A stretch of DNA of 64,000 nucleotides from Marinagarivorans algicola (GCF_001292705.1 NZ_LGAK01000023.1:1-64000), one strand, 5' to 3'. Positions 1 through 9,794 are shown, counted from the stretch's first letter. Made by a program: numbers and translations. The notes: generated from the sequence alone by a model not told the origin.

Positions 1-245
1 AAAGCATAATTGCGCTAGGTGTGGTTGGCTGGACGCTTACAATACAAGACCATACATTCTTATGTGATTTTATTTTTATAAATGGCGTTATAACCTCGAT
101 CTGAATTGGCGGCATTCCCACAGATGCGGCCAATTTGAGTGATACATAAATGCGAAGTCAGTATTATTGAGTAAGTGATGGATAATGCATGCATTAAGAG
201 GGGGAGGGGTTGTCCTGACTTACCCTGCTGAAATGAAGCTTTTTG
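1..245. other. Non-coding edge with imperfect hairpin
   Basis: No convincing coding frame. An imperfect inverted repeat lies at 104-135: 7 bp arms AATTGGC/GCCAATT, a G/G mismatch, then GCAT/ATGC closing an 8-base loop. It sits downstream of the minus-strand gene that ends at 246, but no T-run follows on the minus strand, so it is not a clear terminator. Confidence 0.35.
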
Positions 246-2534
246 TTATTTCATTACTAAGTCTGCAGACAGCCAGTTGAGATGATCACAGTGACGATTC
301 GAGCCTGATTTTGATGTTAGCGTCAATTCGTTTAGGTTGTCGATATTAATAATACTCGAATATAACCTATTGTGATATACCTTACGCTTGGTGAGTAACT
401 TATCGTCACTGCTAATTTCAATCTCCAAGCCTTGTCCGCACCCACCAGAAAAATCGGAAATACCGTATGAAATATGCAATCTATCTGCATTGATTGGTAG
501 TGAAATGATGTGTTTGCTTGAGGCATGCGTCCCTAATCCGGATGTAAACATAATACCTTGTGTTAGAAGGTTGTCTTGGGTAAACGCTTTGTTCCTTTGG
601 CTGTTTCCTATATCTTGCTGTATTGTTTTAATAAAATCAAAAGCATTTTTATGCCGGCTGTCGTAATTTGTAATTACGAATTCGGCAGTTTTTTTGCGCC
701 CGTCACTTGAGCGTGCGGTGATTATTAATTTATTGCTACCTAGGTAAAGCTGTGACTTTTCAATGGAAATACGATTATTTATCTGGTCTGATCCAAATTT
801 AATTATTTTTCTTTGGGTGCCATAAAGCTCTACAGCTTCTATCGTGATGCCTGTGTCGGTCTCCCATTGCGCATTGAAAAAATATGTGCCTGATTCAAGG
901 GTTGGCATTGAAAGGCTAATAGGTATTTTTTTTCTAATGATATTATTCTCTGCATCTTCTTGAAAAACTTCTTTAGAGTAAAGAGTTAAATAATCATAGT
1001 ACTCGCGGGTGATATAATTATTTAGATTGTAATATCTCGCATCATCCCCTTTTCTGATAACAACTACTTTCGCACTCTTGGCTGCATGTGATCTAACTCC
1101 AAAAATAATATTTCCATATTTTGATACGGACTGAAATGCTCCTCCAGGATTTTTGAACTCTACTGTTTTAATATATTCATTTGGGTCGTATTTTAAGTGA
1201 AATAAAGTTGCTATATAGGGCTGATTGAGAGCATCACTGGCATATAAGCTTTCTCCATCAAGTAAGTATTGTTGTGCATCTCTTACTGCTTCGCCATAGC
1301 CTTGAAAGAAAAAAGAACTTACTTGTACCGCATATTCTGTGGTATATATTTTGTAAAAGTTATATGAAGTGACTGATAGTATTAAACAAAATGCAAGAGC
1401 TAATGCCTTTGAGTTGTTAAATAATGTATATAACCCATAAGCAAAGAAAATTATTATAGGGAATATCACAGTGTTCATTCTGTGTATAGCTGGAGATGAT
1501 GTTCCCGATACTATAAATGAACAAAAAAACCAAATTAAAATAATGGCCACTGGATTAAAAGATTTGTTTTTTGTTGCTTTCCATATACATATAAAAAAAC
1601 CTCCGATTATTAGAGGTAGGCTGAATTTTGGTAGATACCCCACTTTCGGAGCGCTATTCTGTAGTTCAAAATCATTAAAATCAATGAATAAAATCTTAAT
1701 GCTATGAGCTAAATGCTTAGCTGTTTCTTGGAAAAAAGCACCTCCATAAATGGATGACATATGCGTGTATCTAGGGGTTCCGGTATATCGAGGGATAGAT
1801 AAGATGTCGCTTTCAAAAGCAGGCAGCTTCAGGGTGTTGATTAGAACAAAAATAAATATTGGCAAGGCTACTATGATTAGTATGAATACACTTATTACAA
1901 TATTTTTTATTGTAAAGACCTTAAATACCATACAATAAAAACCAGCCATTATAAGAAATAAAGGTATTACTAAATATGATGGCGCATAAGCATAAAGAGA
2001 GACCCCAAAAAAGAAAAAAGATAATGGTAAAAATCGCTTATTGTCACTAGCCTTTATGAGTAGATACACCGACGTCAGCATAAAAACAGGTAGAATATTG
2101 GATTCTAATGCCCACCTGCTAATCATTATATGCCACGGACTAATAGCTGTTATGCCAGCCACAATCAGCCCGAAATTAGTGCTCTCTATGCGCCTACCTA
2201 GCAAAAATATAATAAATACAGCGAAGCAACCTAGTAGCGCTGGTGCAATACGAATACTAAAAACACTTAGGCCGAATATTTTAATAAATGGCATCGATAT
2301 ATAAGCGAGTAATGCATTCTGTCCACTTCCCCATGCAATCATATGAACGGGGTTGTGGATGCCATTTCTATCAATCCCATACTCTAATAATGCGTAGGCG
2401 TCGTATCCCATAGAAGCTTCATCTTGGTTTAGTCCACCAGGTAGCTCACCTAGCCATATAAAACGTGTAGCAATGGTAATTACAGCGATGCAGATGAATA
2501 GGGTCAGTTGATACTTATCTAATTTTTTGAGCAT
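246..2534 (-). CDS. GT-C (GT39/PMT-like) membrane glycosyltransferase with C-terminal NPCBM domain
   Basis: Probable integral-membrane glycosyltransferase that moves a sugar from a polyprenyl-phosphate donor to an envelope acceptor. Residues 8-400 hold about a dozen hydrophobic segments. The first periplasmic loop carries the acidic motif NQDEASMGYDAY (about residues 37-48), in the place of the catalytic acidic residues of GT39/ArnT-type enzymes. Residues 400-650 are soluble and presumably periplasmic. Residues about 658-762 match the NPCBM fold pattern: a GLGTHAS start, internal GGCGQG, and an H-C-D-H-x-x-W close. It is the last gene of a minus-strand run, 7 bp after the preceding GT-C gene. 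Donor and acceptor cannot be read from the sequence. The family call is secure; the specific role is not. Confidence 0.75.
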   Translation of the reverse strand: MLKKLDKYQLTLFICIAVITIATRFIWLGELPGGLNQDEASMGYDAYALLEYGIDRNGIHNPVHMIAWGSGQNALLAYISMPFIKIFGLSVFSIRIAPALLGCFAVFIIFLLGRRIESTNFGLIVAGITAISPWHIMISRWALESNILPVFMLTSVYLLIKASDNKRFLPLSFFFFGVSLYAYAPSYLVIPLFLIMAGFYCMVFKVFTIKNIVISVFILIIVALPIFIFVLINTLKLPAFESDILSIPRYTGTPRYTHMSSIYGGAFFQETAKHLAHSIKILFIDFNDFELQNSAPKVGYLPKFSLPLIIGGFFICIWKATKNKSFNPVAIILIWFFCSFIVSGTSSPAIHRMNTVIFPIIIFFAYGLYTLFNNSKALALAFCLILSVTSYNFYKIYTTEYAVQVSSFFFQGYGEAVRDAQQYLLDGESLYASDALNQPYIATLFHLKYDPNEYIKTVEFKNPGGAFQSVSKYGNIIFGVRSHAAKSAKVVVIRKGDDARYYNLNNYITREYYDYLTLYSKEVFQEDAENNIIRKKIPISLSMPTLESGTYFFNAQWETDTGITIEAVELYGTQRKIIKFGSDQINNRISIEKSQLYLGSNKLIITARSSDGRKKTAEFVITNYDSRHKNAFDFIKTIQQDIGNSQRNKAFTQDNLLTQGIMFTSGLGTHASSKHIISLPINADRLHISYGISDFSGGCGQGLEIEISSDDKLLTKRKVYHNRLYSSIINIDNLNELTLTSKSGSNRHCDHLNWLSADLVMK

Positions 2535-2541
2535 AAAGTCA

Positions 2542-4407
2542 CTAAGTTAATACAAAATGTAGGAGAAAGCTTATTGAGCTTAATATGAAAATGGATTGAA
2601 GTATAAGGCCGAGCTTGGCAAGGCGTGTGCTTCCAGTAATGGCAAAGTGCCAAAGACTATAGTTCAAAATAATAGCCAGTGTAACTAGCGATGGTATAAT
2701 GTAGCGAAAATCAATATTGACTGGGAATGTCATTCTCATATAGTACAAGGGCAGTACTAATAATAGATGTAGTAAAATAATGGGTAATATAATAAATAAA
2801 TGATTGATGTTTATTGAATACACGCCATGCGCGGATATTGCCATTAAAATAAGAAATATAAAACTAATGATAGTGGCGCTATTACGTGCTATGGCACCGT
2901 CAAAGCGCCACTCACCAAATAAACTAGTTTTCCCTAGGTAGTTTGCGAAATATTGCCGCCCTAGCTTGTCATCCCATGGTGATGTAAATGGTTGATTTAT
3001 GAATGTATCTATATCAATCCATAAGTAGTTTTTGGCTTCGTTACCTACTTGCAGGCTTTCGGATACATTGTTTATGTTATCAATATACAGATGGGTTCTA
3101 TCACCTTTCAGTTTCAATGCGATTCCTGGGTAGAAAGTTATCGCTGCGGCAGAGATTAATAGAATACTTGGTATTATCCCCATGATAATTGCTTTTTTTG
3201 GAAAAATTATTTTTATTTTAATCCAGTGAAATACGATAATTATAGCGCCGGCAATGCCTAGTACTGCGGCATTAGCTTTAGTAACAACAGCAAGCCCTGT
3301 AAATATAGCGCCAAGCAGGAAAAGAGAGAATTTCGGAGTAAGATAAAATCTATAGATGTAGTAGCAAGCAGCAATGAATAAAAAATATAATAAAGAATCA
3401 TTGCCTATTCTACTACTGTGTAGTACAGAGCTTGGCCAAGCGCTCAGGCATAATAAAGCAAAGAGGCTGTAGAGTTTTGGTGATGTTATATTAAATAAGT
3501 TCTGATGTTGTTTGTGTGAGCGAAAGTTAGGGTTTTTTGTATGTATAGTTTGAAAGAATAAATCAATCAATTTAGTGGAAAATAAAAGAAAGCCAATTGA
3601 GTAAGTAAATGATGCATATTGAAGCCAACGATAGCCATACTCCTTGTTTTCGGGTGAAAATAACTGGGATATCTCAAAAATTATAGAGCTGAGCCAGTAG
3701 TAGAATGGCGGATGAAAATAGGCACCATCAGTCGCTGCTGATAAGTTAGGGAGTACCCACTCTTTTGTGAAATGCATGATGTAATCTATATGTTCACCAG
3801 TATCATGCCCTCTTGTGTCAGGCCCTGTAATTAAAACATAGTACCAGCGAAGTAATACGCCGAGGGTTACTGCAATACATAGCTCACGCCGAAGTCCAAT
3901 TGTTATCGAAATAGAGTAAATAACAATACTTAGACATAAACTCAAAATAACCCAGTATGGTATTTGAGACGCCCCTGTAGCAGCATTGCTAATGAAAATA
4001 GAGTACCTGCCTCCAGTATCAAGCAGCGCAATTTCAATATGATTTTTTTCTTTAGCTAAATAGTCACTAAAATCAATGACAAAGCCTTTATCCCAGCTTG
4101 AAAGAGCACTTGGTGGAATATGACTGAGGTCGACCGGCATTTTATTTATAGTTATCGCTATAATTTTATCATCGGGGATGATTCGGAAAGCACGTGAGCT
4201 TAATGGGCCTAAATTAATGAAGCCTTCAACTGTAAAGTGCGTATTTTTTTTAGAATTGAAATTACCTGAATGAGGGATGCTGATTTTTTTAGTATTATTA
4301 TCGTGCGTTAAGGTGAAGCCTGTATAGTCTGTGCTGTATAAAAATGTTGACAATAGAGCTATTGTAATAGCTGCGATAATGAGTAACAGCCTATTCGTCA
4401 TTGTCAT
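2542..4407 (-). CDS. GT-C-type membrane glycosyltransferase
   Basis: Polytopic membrane protein of about 620 aa resembling the dolichyl-phosphate-mannose-protein mannosyltransferase superfamily. One N-terminal transmembrane segment is followed by a periplasmic beta-rich stretch (about residues 30-145), then ten or so more hydrophobic segments. The first large loop has RGHDTGEHIDY and later AYFHPPFYYW, the acidic and aromatic signature of these enzymes. I place the start at the ATG at 4407, after a GAGA-type site inside the end of the upstream DUF2304 gene. ATGs at 4437 and 4401 are also possible. Its overlap with the DUF2304 gene suggests translational coupling. It probably uses the lipid-linked sugar made by the GT2 of the same operon. 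Substrate unknown. Confidence 0.68.
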   Translation of the reverse strand: MTMTNRLLLIIAAITIALLSTFLYSTDYTGFTLTHDNNTKKISIPHSGNFNSKKNTHFTVEGFINLGPLSSRAFRIIPDDKIIAITINKMPVDLSHIPPSALSSWDKGFVIDFSDYLAKEKNHIEIALLDTGGRYSIFISNAATGASQIPYWVILSLCLSIVIYSISITIGLRRELCIAVTLGVLLRWYYVLITGPDTRGHDTGEHIDYIMHFTKEWVLPNLSAATDGAYFHPPFYYWLSSIIFEISQLFSPENKEYGYRWLQYASFTYSIGFLLFSTKLIDLFFQTIHTKNPNFRSHKQHQNLFNITSPKLYSLFALLCLSAWPSSVLHSSRIGNDSLLYFLFIAACYYIYRFYLTPKFSLFLLGAIFTGLAVVTKANAAVLGIAGAIIIVFHWIKIKIIFPKKAIIMGIIPSILLISAAAITFYPGIALKLKGDRTHLYIDNINNVSESLQVGNEAKNYLWIDIDTFINQPFTSPWDDKLGRQYFANYLGKTSLFGEWRFDGAIARNSATIISFIFLILMAISAHGVYSININHLFIILPIILLHLLLVLPLYYMRMTFPVNIDFRYIIPSLVTLAIILNYSLWHFAITGSTRLAKLGLILQSIFILSSISFLLHFVLT

Positions 4408-4783
4408 TTGAGGTCTCTTTTTTTGAATCAACATCATGTCTAAGTAGGGCTATTTCTTGAGTTAGTCTTTTTGTCTGTTCAGATAATTTAGAAATAACTG
4501 TTGAATAGTGAATAAGGATTATTGTGATGGCCATAATAAGCATTAATAAAAGAGCTGTAGGTGCATAATGAATGCCTAGGAATTTTGCGAGATACTCCAG
4601 TGCTGGGCGAAATATGGAAAAGCTTGCAAAAACGATAGATGCACCAATCCACAGTAATGCATATTCTTCCTTTAGTTTTTTCTTTTTTATTAGAGACAGG
4701 ATAAAAAAAAGCAGAGCGAAGCTGCCAACTATAGAAAATAATTGGATGCGTTGATCGGTTAGATTATCACTAATACCAAACAT
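4391..4783 (-). CDS. DUF2304 family small membrane protein
   Basis: A 130 aa protein with a short N-terminus, a transmembrane segment at about 14-32, a basic KKKKLKEEYALLW stretch, two further hydrophobic segments (about 45-60 and 75-95), and a charged coiled-coil-like C-terminal tail. Order and spacing match DUF2304 proteins, which are habitually encoded between a GT2 polyprenyl-phosphate glycosyltransferase and GT-C enzymes. It lies 6 bp after the GT2 gene and overlaps the following GT-C gene. An accessory or membrane-anchoring role for the GT2 is an inference from this conserved neighbourhood. No catalytic motif is visible. Confidence 0.8.
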   Translation of the reverse strand: MFGISDNLTDQRIQLFSIVGSFALLFFILSLIKKKKLKEEYALLWIGASIVFASFSIFRPALEYLAKFLGIHYAPTALLLMLIMAITIILIHYSTVISKLSEQTKRLTQEIALLRHDVDSKKETSNDNDE

Positions 4784-4789
4784 AAATAA

Positions 4790-5515
4790 TTACCTTTCAA
4801 TAGGAGGGCGGATTGCTGTAATAAGTATTGATAAAGTCACTTTAATCATGTAGTAGGCTGACTTTATCCCCCCTATACTCGATTCACCGCCATCTCTAGC
4901 TTCCATGCGAGTGAAAACTTCTTTGATTCTAAATCCGTTTTTACCGAGTAAAATGACTGCTTCTGGCTCAGGGTAATCTACGGGGTATTGTTCGGCGAGG
5001 AGCTCTAGTGCTTCTCGGCTATAAGATCTAAACCCTGATGTATTGTCTGTGATTTTTTGTTTGATTAAAATCGAATTAAGCCACTGAAAGAACTTAATCC
5101 CGATTCTTCTAAGGGCTGTTGATTTGAAGGTTTCTGTGTTGCTGCCAACAAACCGAGAACCAATAACGACATCTGCTTCACCGTTAATAATAGGTGTTGT
5201 TAGTTTGGTGATTTCTTCTGCTACATGCTGTCCGTCACCATCAAATTGAATTGCGATATCGCAGTTGTTCCTCTTGGCAAATAGGAAACCAGTTTGAACG
5301 CCACCGCCAATGCCTAAATTGCAGGGCAGTGTGATTACTCTTGCAAAACCTGTTGACTCTGCAACTGCCTGGGTTTTATCTTTTGAGGCATCATTAATCA
5401 CGACGACTACATAACGACTATTGTGAGCTTTGAGTGATGTAATGACCTTTGCGATACTGACCTCTTCATTGAACGCAGGGACAATAATACAGATTTTTGG
5501 TTCGCTCACAGTCAT
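4790..5515 (-). CDS. GT2 family polyprenyl-phosphate glycosyltransferase (DPM1-like)
   Basis: Cytoplasmic-face GT-A glycosyltransferase that would transfer a hexose from a nucleotide sugar to polyprenyl phosphate. The N-terminus IIVPAFNEE (about 10-18) is the classic GT2 start. The metal-binding motif is FDGDGQH (91-97, D92-x-D94), followed by VVIGSRFVG and the TDNTSGFRSY acceptor-site motif. The 241 aa length fits soluble DPM1-like enzymes. The C-terminal KVTLSILITAI stretch may be a membrane contact. It is the first gene of the four-gene operon and supplies the likely donor for the two GT-C enzymes downstream. The sugar (mannose, glucose or another) cannot be inferred. Confidence 0.85.
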   Translation of the reverse strand: MTVSEPKICIIVPAFNEEVSIAKVITSLKAHNSRYVVVVINDASKDKTQAVAESTGFARVITLPCNLGIGGGVQTGFLFAKRNNCDIAIQFDGDGQHVAEEITKLTTPIINGEADVVIGSRFVGSNTETFKSTALRRIGIKFFQWLNSILIKQKITDNTSGFRSYSREALELLAEQYPVDYPEPEAVILLGKNGFRIKEVFTRMEARDGGESSIGGIKSAYYMIKVTLSILITAIRPPIER

Positions 5516-5585
5516 TTCCTATTCTAATATAATAATGTATATATTAAGTTGAAATTGTTATATATAAAAATGTTAACATTTTCGC

Positions 5586-6407
5586 CTACTTCACCAATTC
5601 CATAACACCAAAAACACTAGAGTCAATATACCCACGGTTTTTATCGCCATTGACCGGTTTTATATTAATGTCACCTATAAAGTGGTCGCGCCCTGCTGGG
5701 CTGTCGCTGTCGCAGTAGGCCATCATAAAGCCTATTTTTTTGCCTGTCTTTAGCTTAGCGGGTTTTGCGGGTTTTTCTTTTTTCGCGTATTCGTCTTTGT
5801 AGGTGTCGGGGTAGGCGGCGAGTTTGACCTCCCAGTAAATTTTATTGGGCGCTTCTTTGCTGCGCATCCATTGCGATGTTACGTGGTGAGGGTATAGGCG
5901 TACATTGGTTTTGTTGGCCTGTTTGTCGGCGGCATTTAAAAATGGGCCTATATCGACGGCTTGGTTGTCGAGCGATACGTGATAGGCAAAGGCATCGTAG
6001 GTAAATAAGTGTTCGCCGCCGTTGTTGTTTTCATCAATAAATATTTCTAGCGCGTCATCGTCCCAGTAATGCTCGAGTGGGTTGGTATGGCTGTCTATTA
6101 ATATGTCATCGCTGATTTCGGCAAGAATATAAAGGTGCTTTTTTGTCCACACCACTTTGTAGCGGCCACTAAAGTCATCACTATTGGTGGGTGCGACACC
6201 TGCGGTAAGTTGATCGATATTACGCCAAGCGGCTTGGCTCCAGGCGACATCGTTTGCTATGCCATCAATACGAGGCGCTTTTTTGGCATAGGGGGCTTGA
6301 TAGGTGACAGGGCTGTTGACTGGTTTACTGGCGGCGTGTACACCGGTGGCAAGGCCGAGTGTGGTGTTAAAAAGTAATCCGCCAAGTAGCGTGCGACTGT
6401 AGCGCAT
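5586..6407 (-). CDS. Secreted CBM9-like carbohydrate-binding protein
   Basis: Secreted protein of 273 aa with a signal peptide ending near GVHAAS. The rest is a single CBM9-like domain: the PRIDGIANDVAWSQA opening, a VVWTKKHLYILAEISDD strand pair and HYWDDDALEIFIDENN are characteristic of this fold. The start is the ATG at 6407, preceded by AGGGGA; an in-frame extension upstream to 6494 lacks a signal-peptide-like start. No catalytic domain is attached, so binding of sugars or polysaccharide at or outside the cell surface is the expected role. It is transcribed toward the glycosyltransferase operon from its own 5' region and lies next to the cellobionate genes, which suggests but does not prove a link to carbohydrate use. 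Confidence 0.75.
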   Translation of the reverse strand: MRYSRTLLGGLLFNTTLGLATGVHAASKPVNSPVTYQAPYAKKAPRIDGIANDVAWSQAAWRNIDQLTAGVAPTNSDDFSGRYKVVWTKKHLYILAEISDDILIDSHTNPLEHYWDDDALEIFIDENNNGGEHLFTYDAFAYHVSLDNQAVDIGPFLNAADKQANKTNVRLYPHHVTSQWMRSKEAPNKIYWEVKLAAYPDTYKDEYAKKEKPAKPAKLKTGKKIGFMMAYCDSDSPAGRDHFIGDINIKPVNGDKNRGYIDSSVFGVMELVK

Positions 6408-6635
6408 GGTATTCCCCTTTGAGTCGATCGAGTTGTACAGCTTGCTATAAACAACTATATATTTATAACAGTTATGTATTGAGTGGTAAGGCACTTAAGC
6501 TTCGCACGGTATGTTTTTATTGTTGTCTGGCTGTTACGGGTGCTGTTATCGGTACAGTAAAAATAGTGTTGTGATTTTAAGGACAAGCCTATGGCCTGTC
6601 CACGATGCAGCGCACTTTTTGGCATCTACTGTCGT

Positions 6636-7151
6636 TTATTTATTGGCTGTAATAAAGCTTTCCACAATATGCGTGGTATTGGCCACAATTTGTGGGATGG
6701 GGTCATCGATGCTAACAAGTACCATATCGGGCTCGTTTTGCGGAGCGTCCATACTCGCAAATTGGCTGTCGAGTAAGCTGACCGGCATAAAGTGGCCTGC
6801 GCGTTCGCTCATACGTTGAGCAATGAGCTCTTTGCTGCCATTTAAATAAAGAAATAGTGTTTTAAAGCCTAGCTCGCGGAATTTTTGACGATGGGCACGG
6901 CGCAAGCCACTGTAGGCGAGTATGCAATTGTTACCATCGCTTTTGATCTTGTCGCAAATACTCGCAATCCAAGGTTCGCGCATGGCGTCGGTGAGGGCTT
7001 TGCCTGCCGCCATATGGGCTTTGTTGGTAGGGCTATGAAAGTCATCGGCCTCTAAAAAAGTGAGGTCGAACTGTTGCGCAAGCATTTGGGCAACGGTTGA
7101 CTTACCGCTGCCGCTCACGCCCATGCTAATAATGAGATAAGGTTGAGTCAT
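6636..7151 (-). CDS. gntK: Gluconokinase
   Basis: Cytoplasmic ATP-dependent kinase converting D-gluconate to 6-phosphogluconate for the Entner-Doudoroff or pentose-phosphate route. The P-loop GVSGSGKST is at residues 11-19, followed by the GntK-type motifs EADDFHSPTNKAHM, LTDAMREPW and ACSGL-like AYSGLRRAHR. The 171 aa length is normal. The ATG at 7151 begins MTQPYLIISMGVSG; an in-frame TTG at 7187 would add 12 unusual residues and is less likely. It lies 121 bp downstream of the GH94 phosphorylase gene on the same strand. If that enzyme acts on cellobionic acid it releases gluconate, exactly the substrate of this kinase. Confidence 0.92.
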   Translation of the reverse strand: MTQPYLIISMGVSGSGKSTVAQMLAQQFDLTFLEADDFHSPTNKAHMAAGKALTDAMREPWIASICDKIKSDGNNCILAYSGLRRAHRQKFRELGFKTLFLYLNGSKELIAQRMSERAGHFMPVSLLDSQFASMDAPQNEPDMVLVSIDDPIPQIVANTTHIVESFITANK

Positions 7152-7272
7152 AGGAGCTTCTACTGTGATTGTTAAGGCGCCGATCAAGGCTTAAGCAGGC
7201 ATATCTATGGCGTCTTGCGTTCGCATGCTCAGCGCTAGTGTCTCAATGTTTAGGTTTATGTAAGGTTTAGGC

Positions 7273-9654
7273 TTATGCAACAGTTACCGTTACGTCGTAG
7301 ACTTTACCGGCGTCAAACCCACTAATCACATGGCCTGTTACAGTAGCGCCTGGTGCGGCCACATTAAAGGCTGTGCCACGTACGTAGTGAATGTTAAAGG
7401 TGGCGCCACGGAACAAGCGAGTCACGCTAGCTTCGCCCCAGGCTTTAGGTAATTGCGGCGCAATTTCTAGGCCTGTTGCGCAACCTTTGACACCAAATAG
7501 GCCATCGATTAATGAGCGATACACCCAGCTAACAGTACCGGTGTTAAATAACTGGCTGGAGCGGCCAGCAGTACGAGGGAACTGGTAATAAGCGCCGCGG
7601 TAGTAGTTAGGGATGTACACCGGCATTTGGCCACGTTGCAAGTAATCTTCGGTATCGGGGCCTGGGATCATTTGGCGTAATAACTTAAAGGCGCGCTCGG
7701 CAAGTTCGGCATTTTTACCGCCTTCGGCAACATATAGGCTGTAGATATAAAATACGGCAGCGTGGTTGTAGACCGAGCCGTTTTCGGCAGAGCCCGGCCA
7801 TTTTTGCGTAACACGGCCTACATCTTCGCGCATTTTAGTGAAGGCGGGTGCGCACATTGCAACGCCGTAAGGTGTTTCGAGCTGCTCTTCAATGGCCTTG
7901 ACCATTTTGGCCTGTTGCTCGGGCGTGACTATATCAGCGAGCATGGCCCAGCTTTGCGGGTTTAAGAAGATACGGCCCTCTACATCTTTACTAATGCCAA
8001 AGACTACGCCGTCATCGGTAATGCCACGGCCAAACCAATCGCCATCCCATAAGTGGGTTTGTACGGCTTTGGCAATATCAGCGGCGCCACTTAGCAGCTC
8101 ATCGGCAACTGCTTGTTGGTTATGCTGCACGGCCACTTTGGCCCACAATTTAAGGGCATAGGCTGTTGCTACCGATAACCAACCCGAAACCCCAGTGCCT
8201 TTGTAGCCCACCATGTTCATGGGGTCGCACCAATCGCCTTGGGCAATATAGTTAAGGCCACGTGCGTCGCGGTCTTTGAGCAACCAGCGCATCGCGTGGG
8301 TGGTGCGCTCAAATACGGTGGCTACGTAATCGCCTTCGGCGCTTTTTACCGGCTCGCTTAAAATGGCGTAATCACCGGTTTCATCTAAATAAGCTTGTAA
8401 GCACACAGGTACCCACACGCAGTGATCGGTATGGGGTATTTGGTTGATGTATTTAAGCTCGGCATCTTTGTGAATCAAGATACCATCTGGCATGGAGCCT
8501 GTTTCTTCTTGCTGGCTTAAAGCATGCAAAAAGGCCGCGCGGGTAACGCTAGGCATAATGTACGTCATGCCCATGTTGTCTTGAATGTAGTTGCGTGTTT
8601 GTGGGTCGGTGGTGAGGCGGTTGACATCGCCGTGGTAGTACACTTGGCGGCCCAGCCAGTTGTTCACAAAGTTATCTAGACCTTCGTCTGGAGTTTTAAT
8701 CTTTAGTACGCCGTTGCCTTTTGCTAAGTAAGCGGCGTAATCGCTGGCGGCTTGCTCAAAGGCACCGTCGGCAAAGTATTTGTCGCGCAGTTGTTCAATG
8801 TCACTATCGCTATGAGCTGGGCCAAACAAAAAACGGTATTGTTTTTCGGCGCCGTCTTCTAGGGCTTCGCGGTATTGCAATACGGCAGCGGGTGTTTCGT
8901 AAATGGCATCGCCGTTAGCGAGCTGCTCGCCTTGTAGGGCGTCGGGGTTATGTAAGCCGCCTTCGCCTTCAAAGGCTTCGCGGGCAACTTCCCACGAGGT
9001 GGGCTTAGTGTTGTGCAAAAAGAAGGTTTTATCTTTTAGCGTTTTGATCATTGGGTAATCTTTTACCTTTTGATACGGCGTAATACAGCTGGCAACAATG
9101 CCGTTAAGGTCAGGGCGGTATTGAGCGCTTTGGTTCATCCAGCTCATATAGCCAATGGTAAAAAACGGGTAAATACTTAATTTGCGAGCTTTACCGCTGA
9201 CGTTCTTCACTTTAAGTGACCATAGCTCAACCACATCTTGGGTGGGCAGGCTTACGGTGAGAGTCACTTCTATGCCGGCATCTTTCACCAACCAGGTAAT
9301 ATCACTTTGACCTGCCGAAAAGGTAAAGCTTTCGGTTTTTTTGCGTACAGGCTCATAAGGTGCCGAGAATATCTCACCGGTTTCTTCGTCTTTGATATAC
9401 ACAAAGCGACCGGGGTGATGGGCAAAGTAGGGCTGCTCGGGCTGCATGAAGGTTTTAGCTTCTAAGTTGGGTGCGTAGGCATATTTACCCGGTTCAGGTT
9501 GCATGTGCTGGGCAATTGCAAAGCCGCGGCAGTTAACCTGAATCATCATTTGCTGGTTCCACAAGAAGGCAGCAGCGCGCGGCATGGCCGTAGGACTGGT
9601 TAAGTGATAGCGCTGGCCGTCTTCGGCGGCATGCAAAAAGGGAGTCGTAGTCAT
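7273..9654 (-). CDS. GH94 phosphorylase, probable cellobionic acid phosphorylase
   Basis: Cytoplasmic inverting glycoside phosphorylase of 793 aa. The GH94 fold is clear: N-terminal beta-sandwich (about 1-290), linker helices, (alpha/alpha)6 barrel (about 320-720) and a C-terminal beta-sheet. The catalytic acid lies in GDWCDPMN (473-480), most likely D477. R614 and K618 (GRVTQK, 613-618) have the same four-residue spacing as Arg609/Lys613, which I recall as the gluconate-binding pair of Saccharophagus degradans cellobionic acid phosphorylase (788 aa, catalytic Asp472). All three sites shift by +5, as does the length. Expected reaction: cellobionate + Pi to alpha-glucose-1-phosphate + gluconate. 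The adjacent gluconokinase supports this over plain cellobiose phosphorylase. The start follows AAGGAA. Confidence 0.85.
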   Translation of the reverse strand: MTTTPFLHAAEDGQRYHLTSPTAMPRAAAFLWNQQMMIQVNCRGFAIAQHMQPEPGKYAYAPNLEAKTFMQPEQPYFAHHPGRFVYIKDEETGEIFSAPYEPVRKKTESFTFSAGQSDITWLVKDAGIEVTLTVSLPTQDVVELWSLKVKNVSGKARKLSIYPFFTIGYMSWMNQSAQYRPDLNGIVASCITPYQKVKDYPMIKTLKDKTFFLHNTKPTSWEVAREAFEGEGGLHNPDALQGEQLANGDAIYETPAAVLQYREALEDGAEKQYRFLFGPAHSDSDIEQLRDKYFADGAFEQAASDYAAYLAKGNGVLKIKTPDEGLDNFVNNWLGRQVYYHGDVNRLTTDPQTRNYIQDNMGMTYIMPSVTRAAFLHALSQQEETGSMPDGILIHKDAELKYINQIPHTDHCVWVPVCLQAYLDETGDYAILSEPVKSAEGDYVATVFERTTHAMRWLLKDRDARGLNYIAQGDWCDPMNMVGYKGTGVSGWLSVATAYALKLWAKVAVQHNQQAVADELLSGAADIAKAVQTHLWDGDWFGRGITDDGVVFGISKDVEGRIFLNPQSWAMLADIVTPEQQAKMVKAIEEQLETPYGVAMCAPAFTKMREDVGRVTQKWPGSAENGSVYNHAAVFYIYSLYVAEGGKNAELAERAFKLLRQMIPGPDTEDYLQRGQMPVYIPNYYRGAYYQFPRTAGRSSQLFNTGTVSWVYRSLIDGLFGVKGCATGLEIAPQLPKAWGEASVTRLFRGATFNIHYVRGTAFNVAAPGATVTGHVISGFDAGKVYDVTVTVA

Positions 9655-9740
9655 AACGGGTTCCTTGGGTGTGCGTCAATGTCATCGCTTGATTTGGGGC
9701 GGTGAGTTAAGCATTGAGTCATACGTGAAATATAATACGT

Positions 9741-9774
9741 AAAAAACGCCGCAAGCAAAGTGCTAGCGGCGTTT
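9741..9774 (-). terminator. Intrinsic terminator after GPH symporter gene
   Basis: Arms AAACGCCGC (9744-9752) and GCGGCGTTT (9766-9774) around a 13-base loop. Read on the minus strand the stem runs into a T-tract from the A run at 9741-9746. It ends the symporter transcript 20 bp past its stop, so the GH94 and gntK genes are probably read from another promoter or by read-through. Confidence 0.8.
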
Positions 9775-9794
9775 GTTGTTTAGCCAGAAGCAGT

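Noticed and set aside
7273-9654. Cellobiose phosphorylase as the GH94 function
   Set aside because: The Arg/Lys pair, length and neighbouring gluconokinase favour cellobionic acid phosphorylase, though only an assay can settle it.
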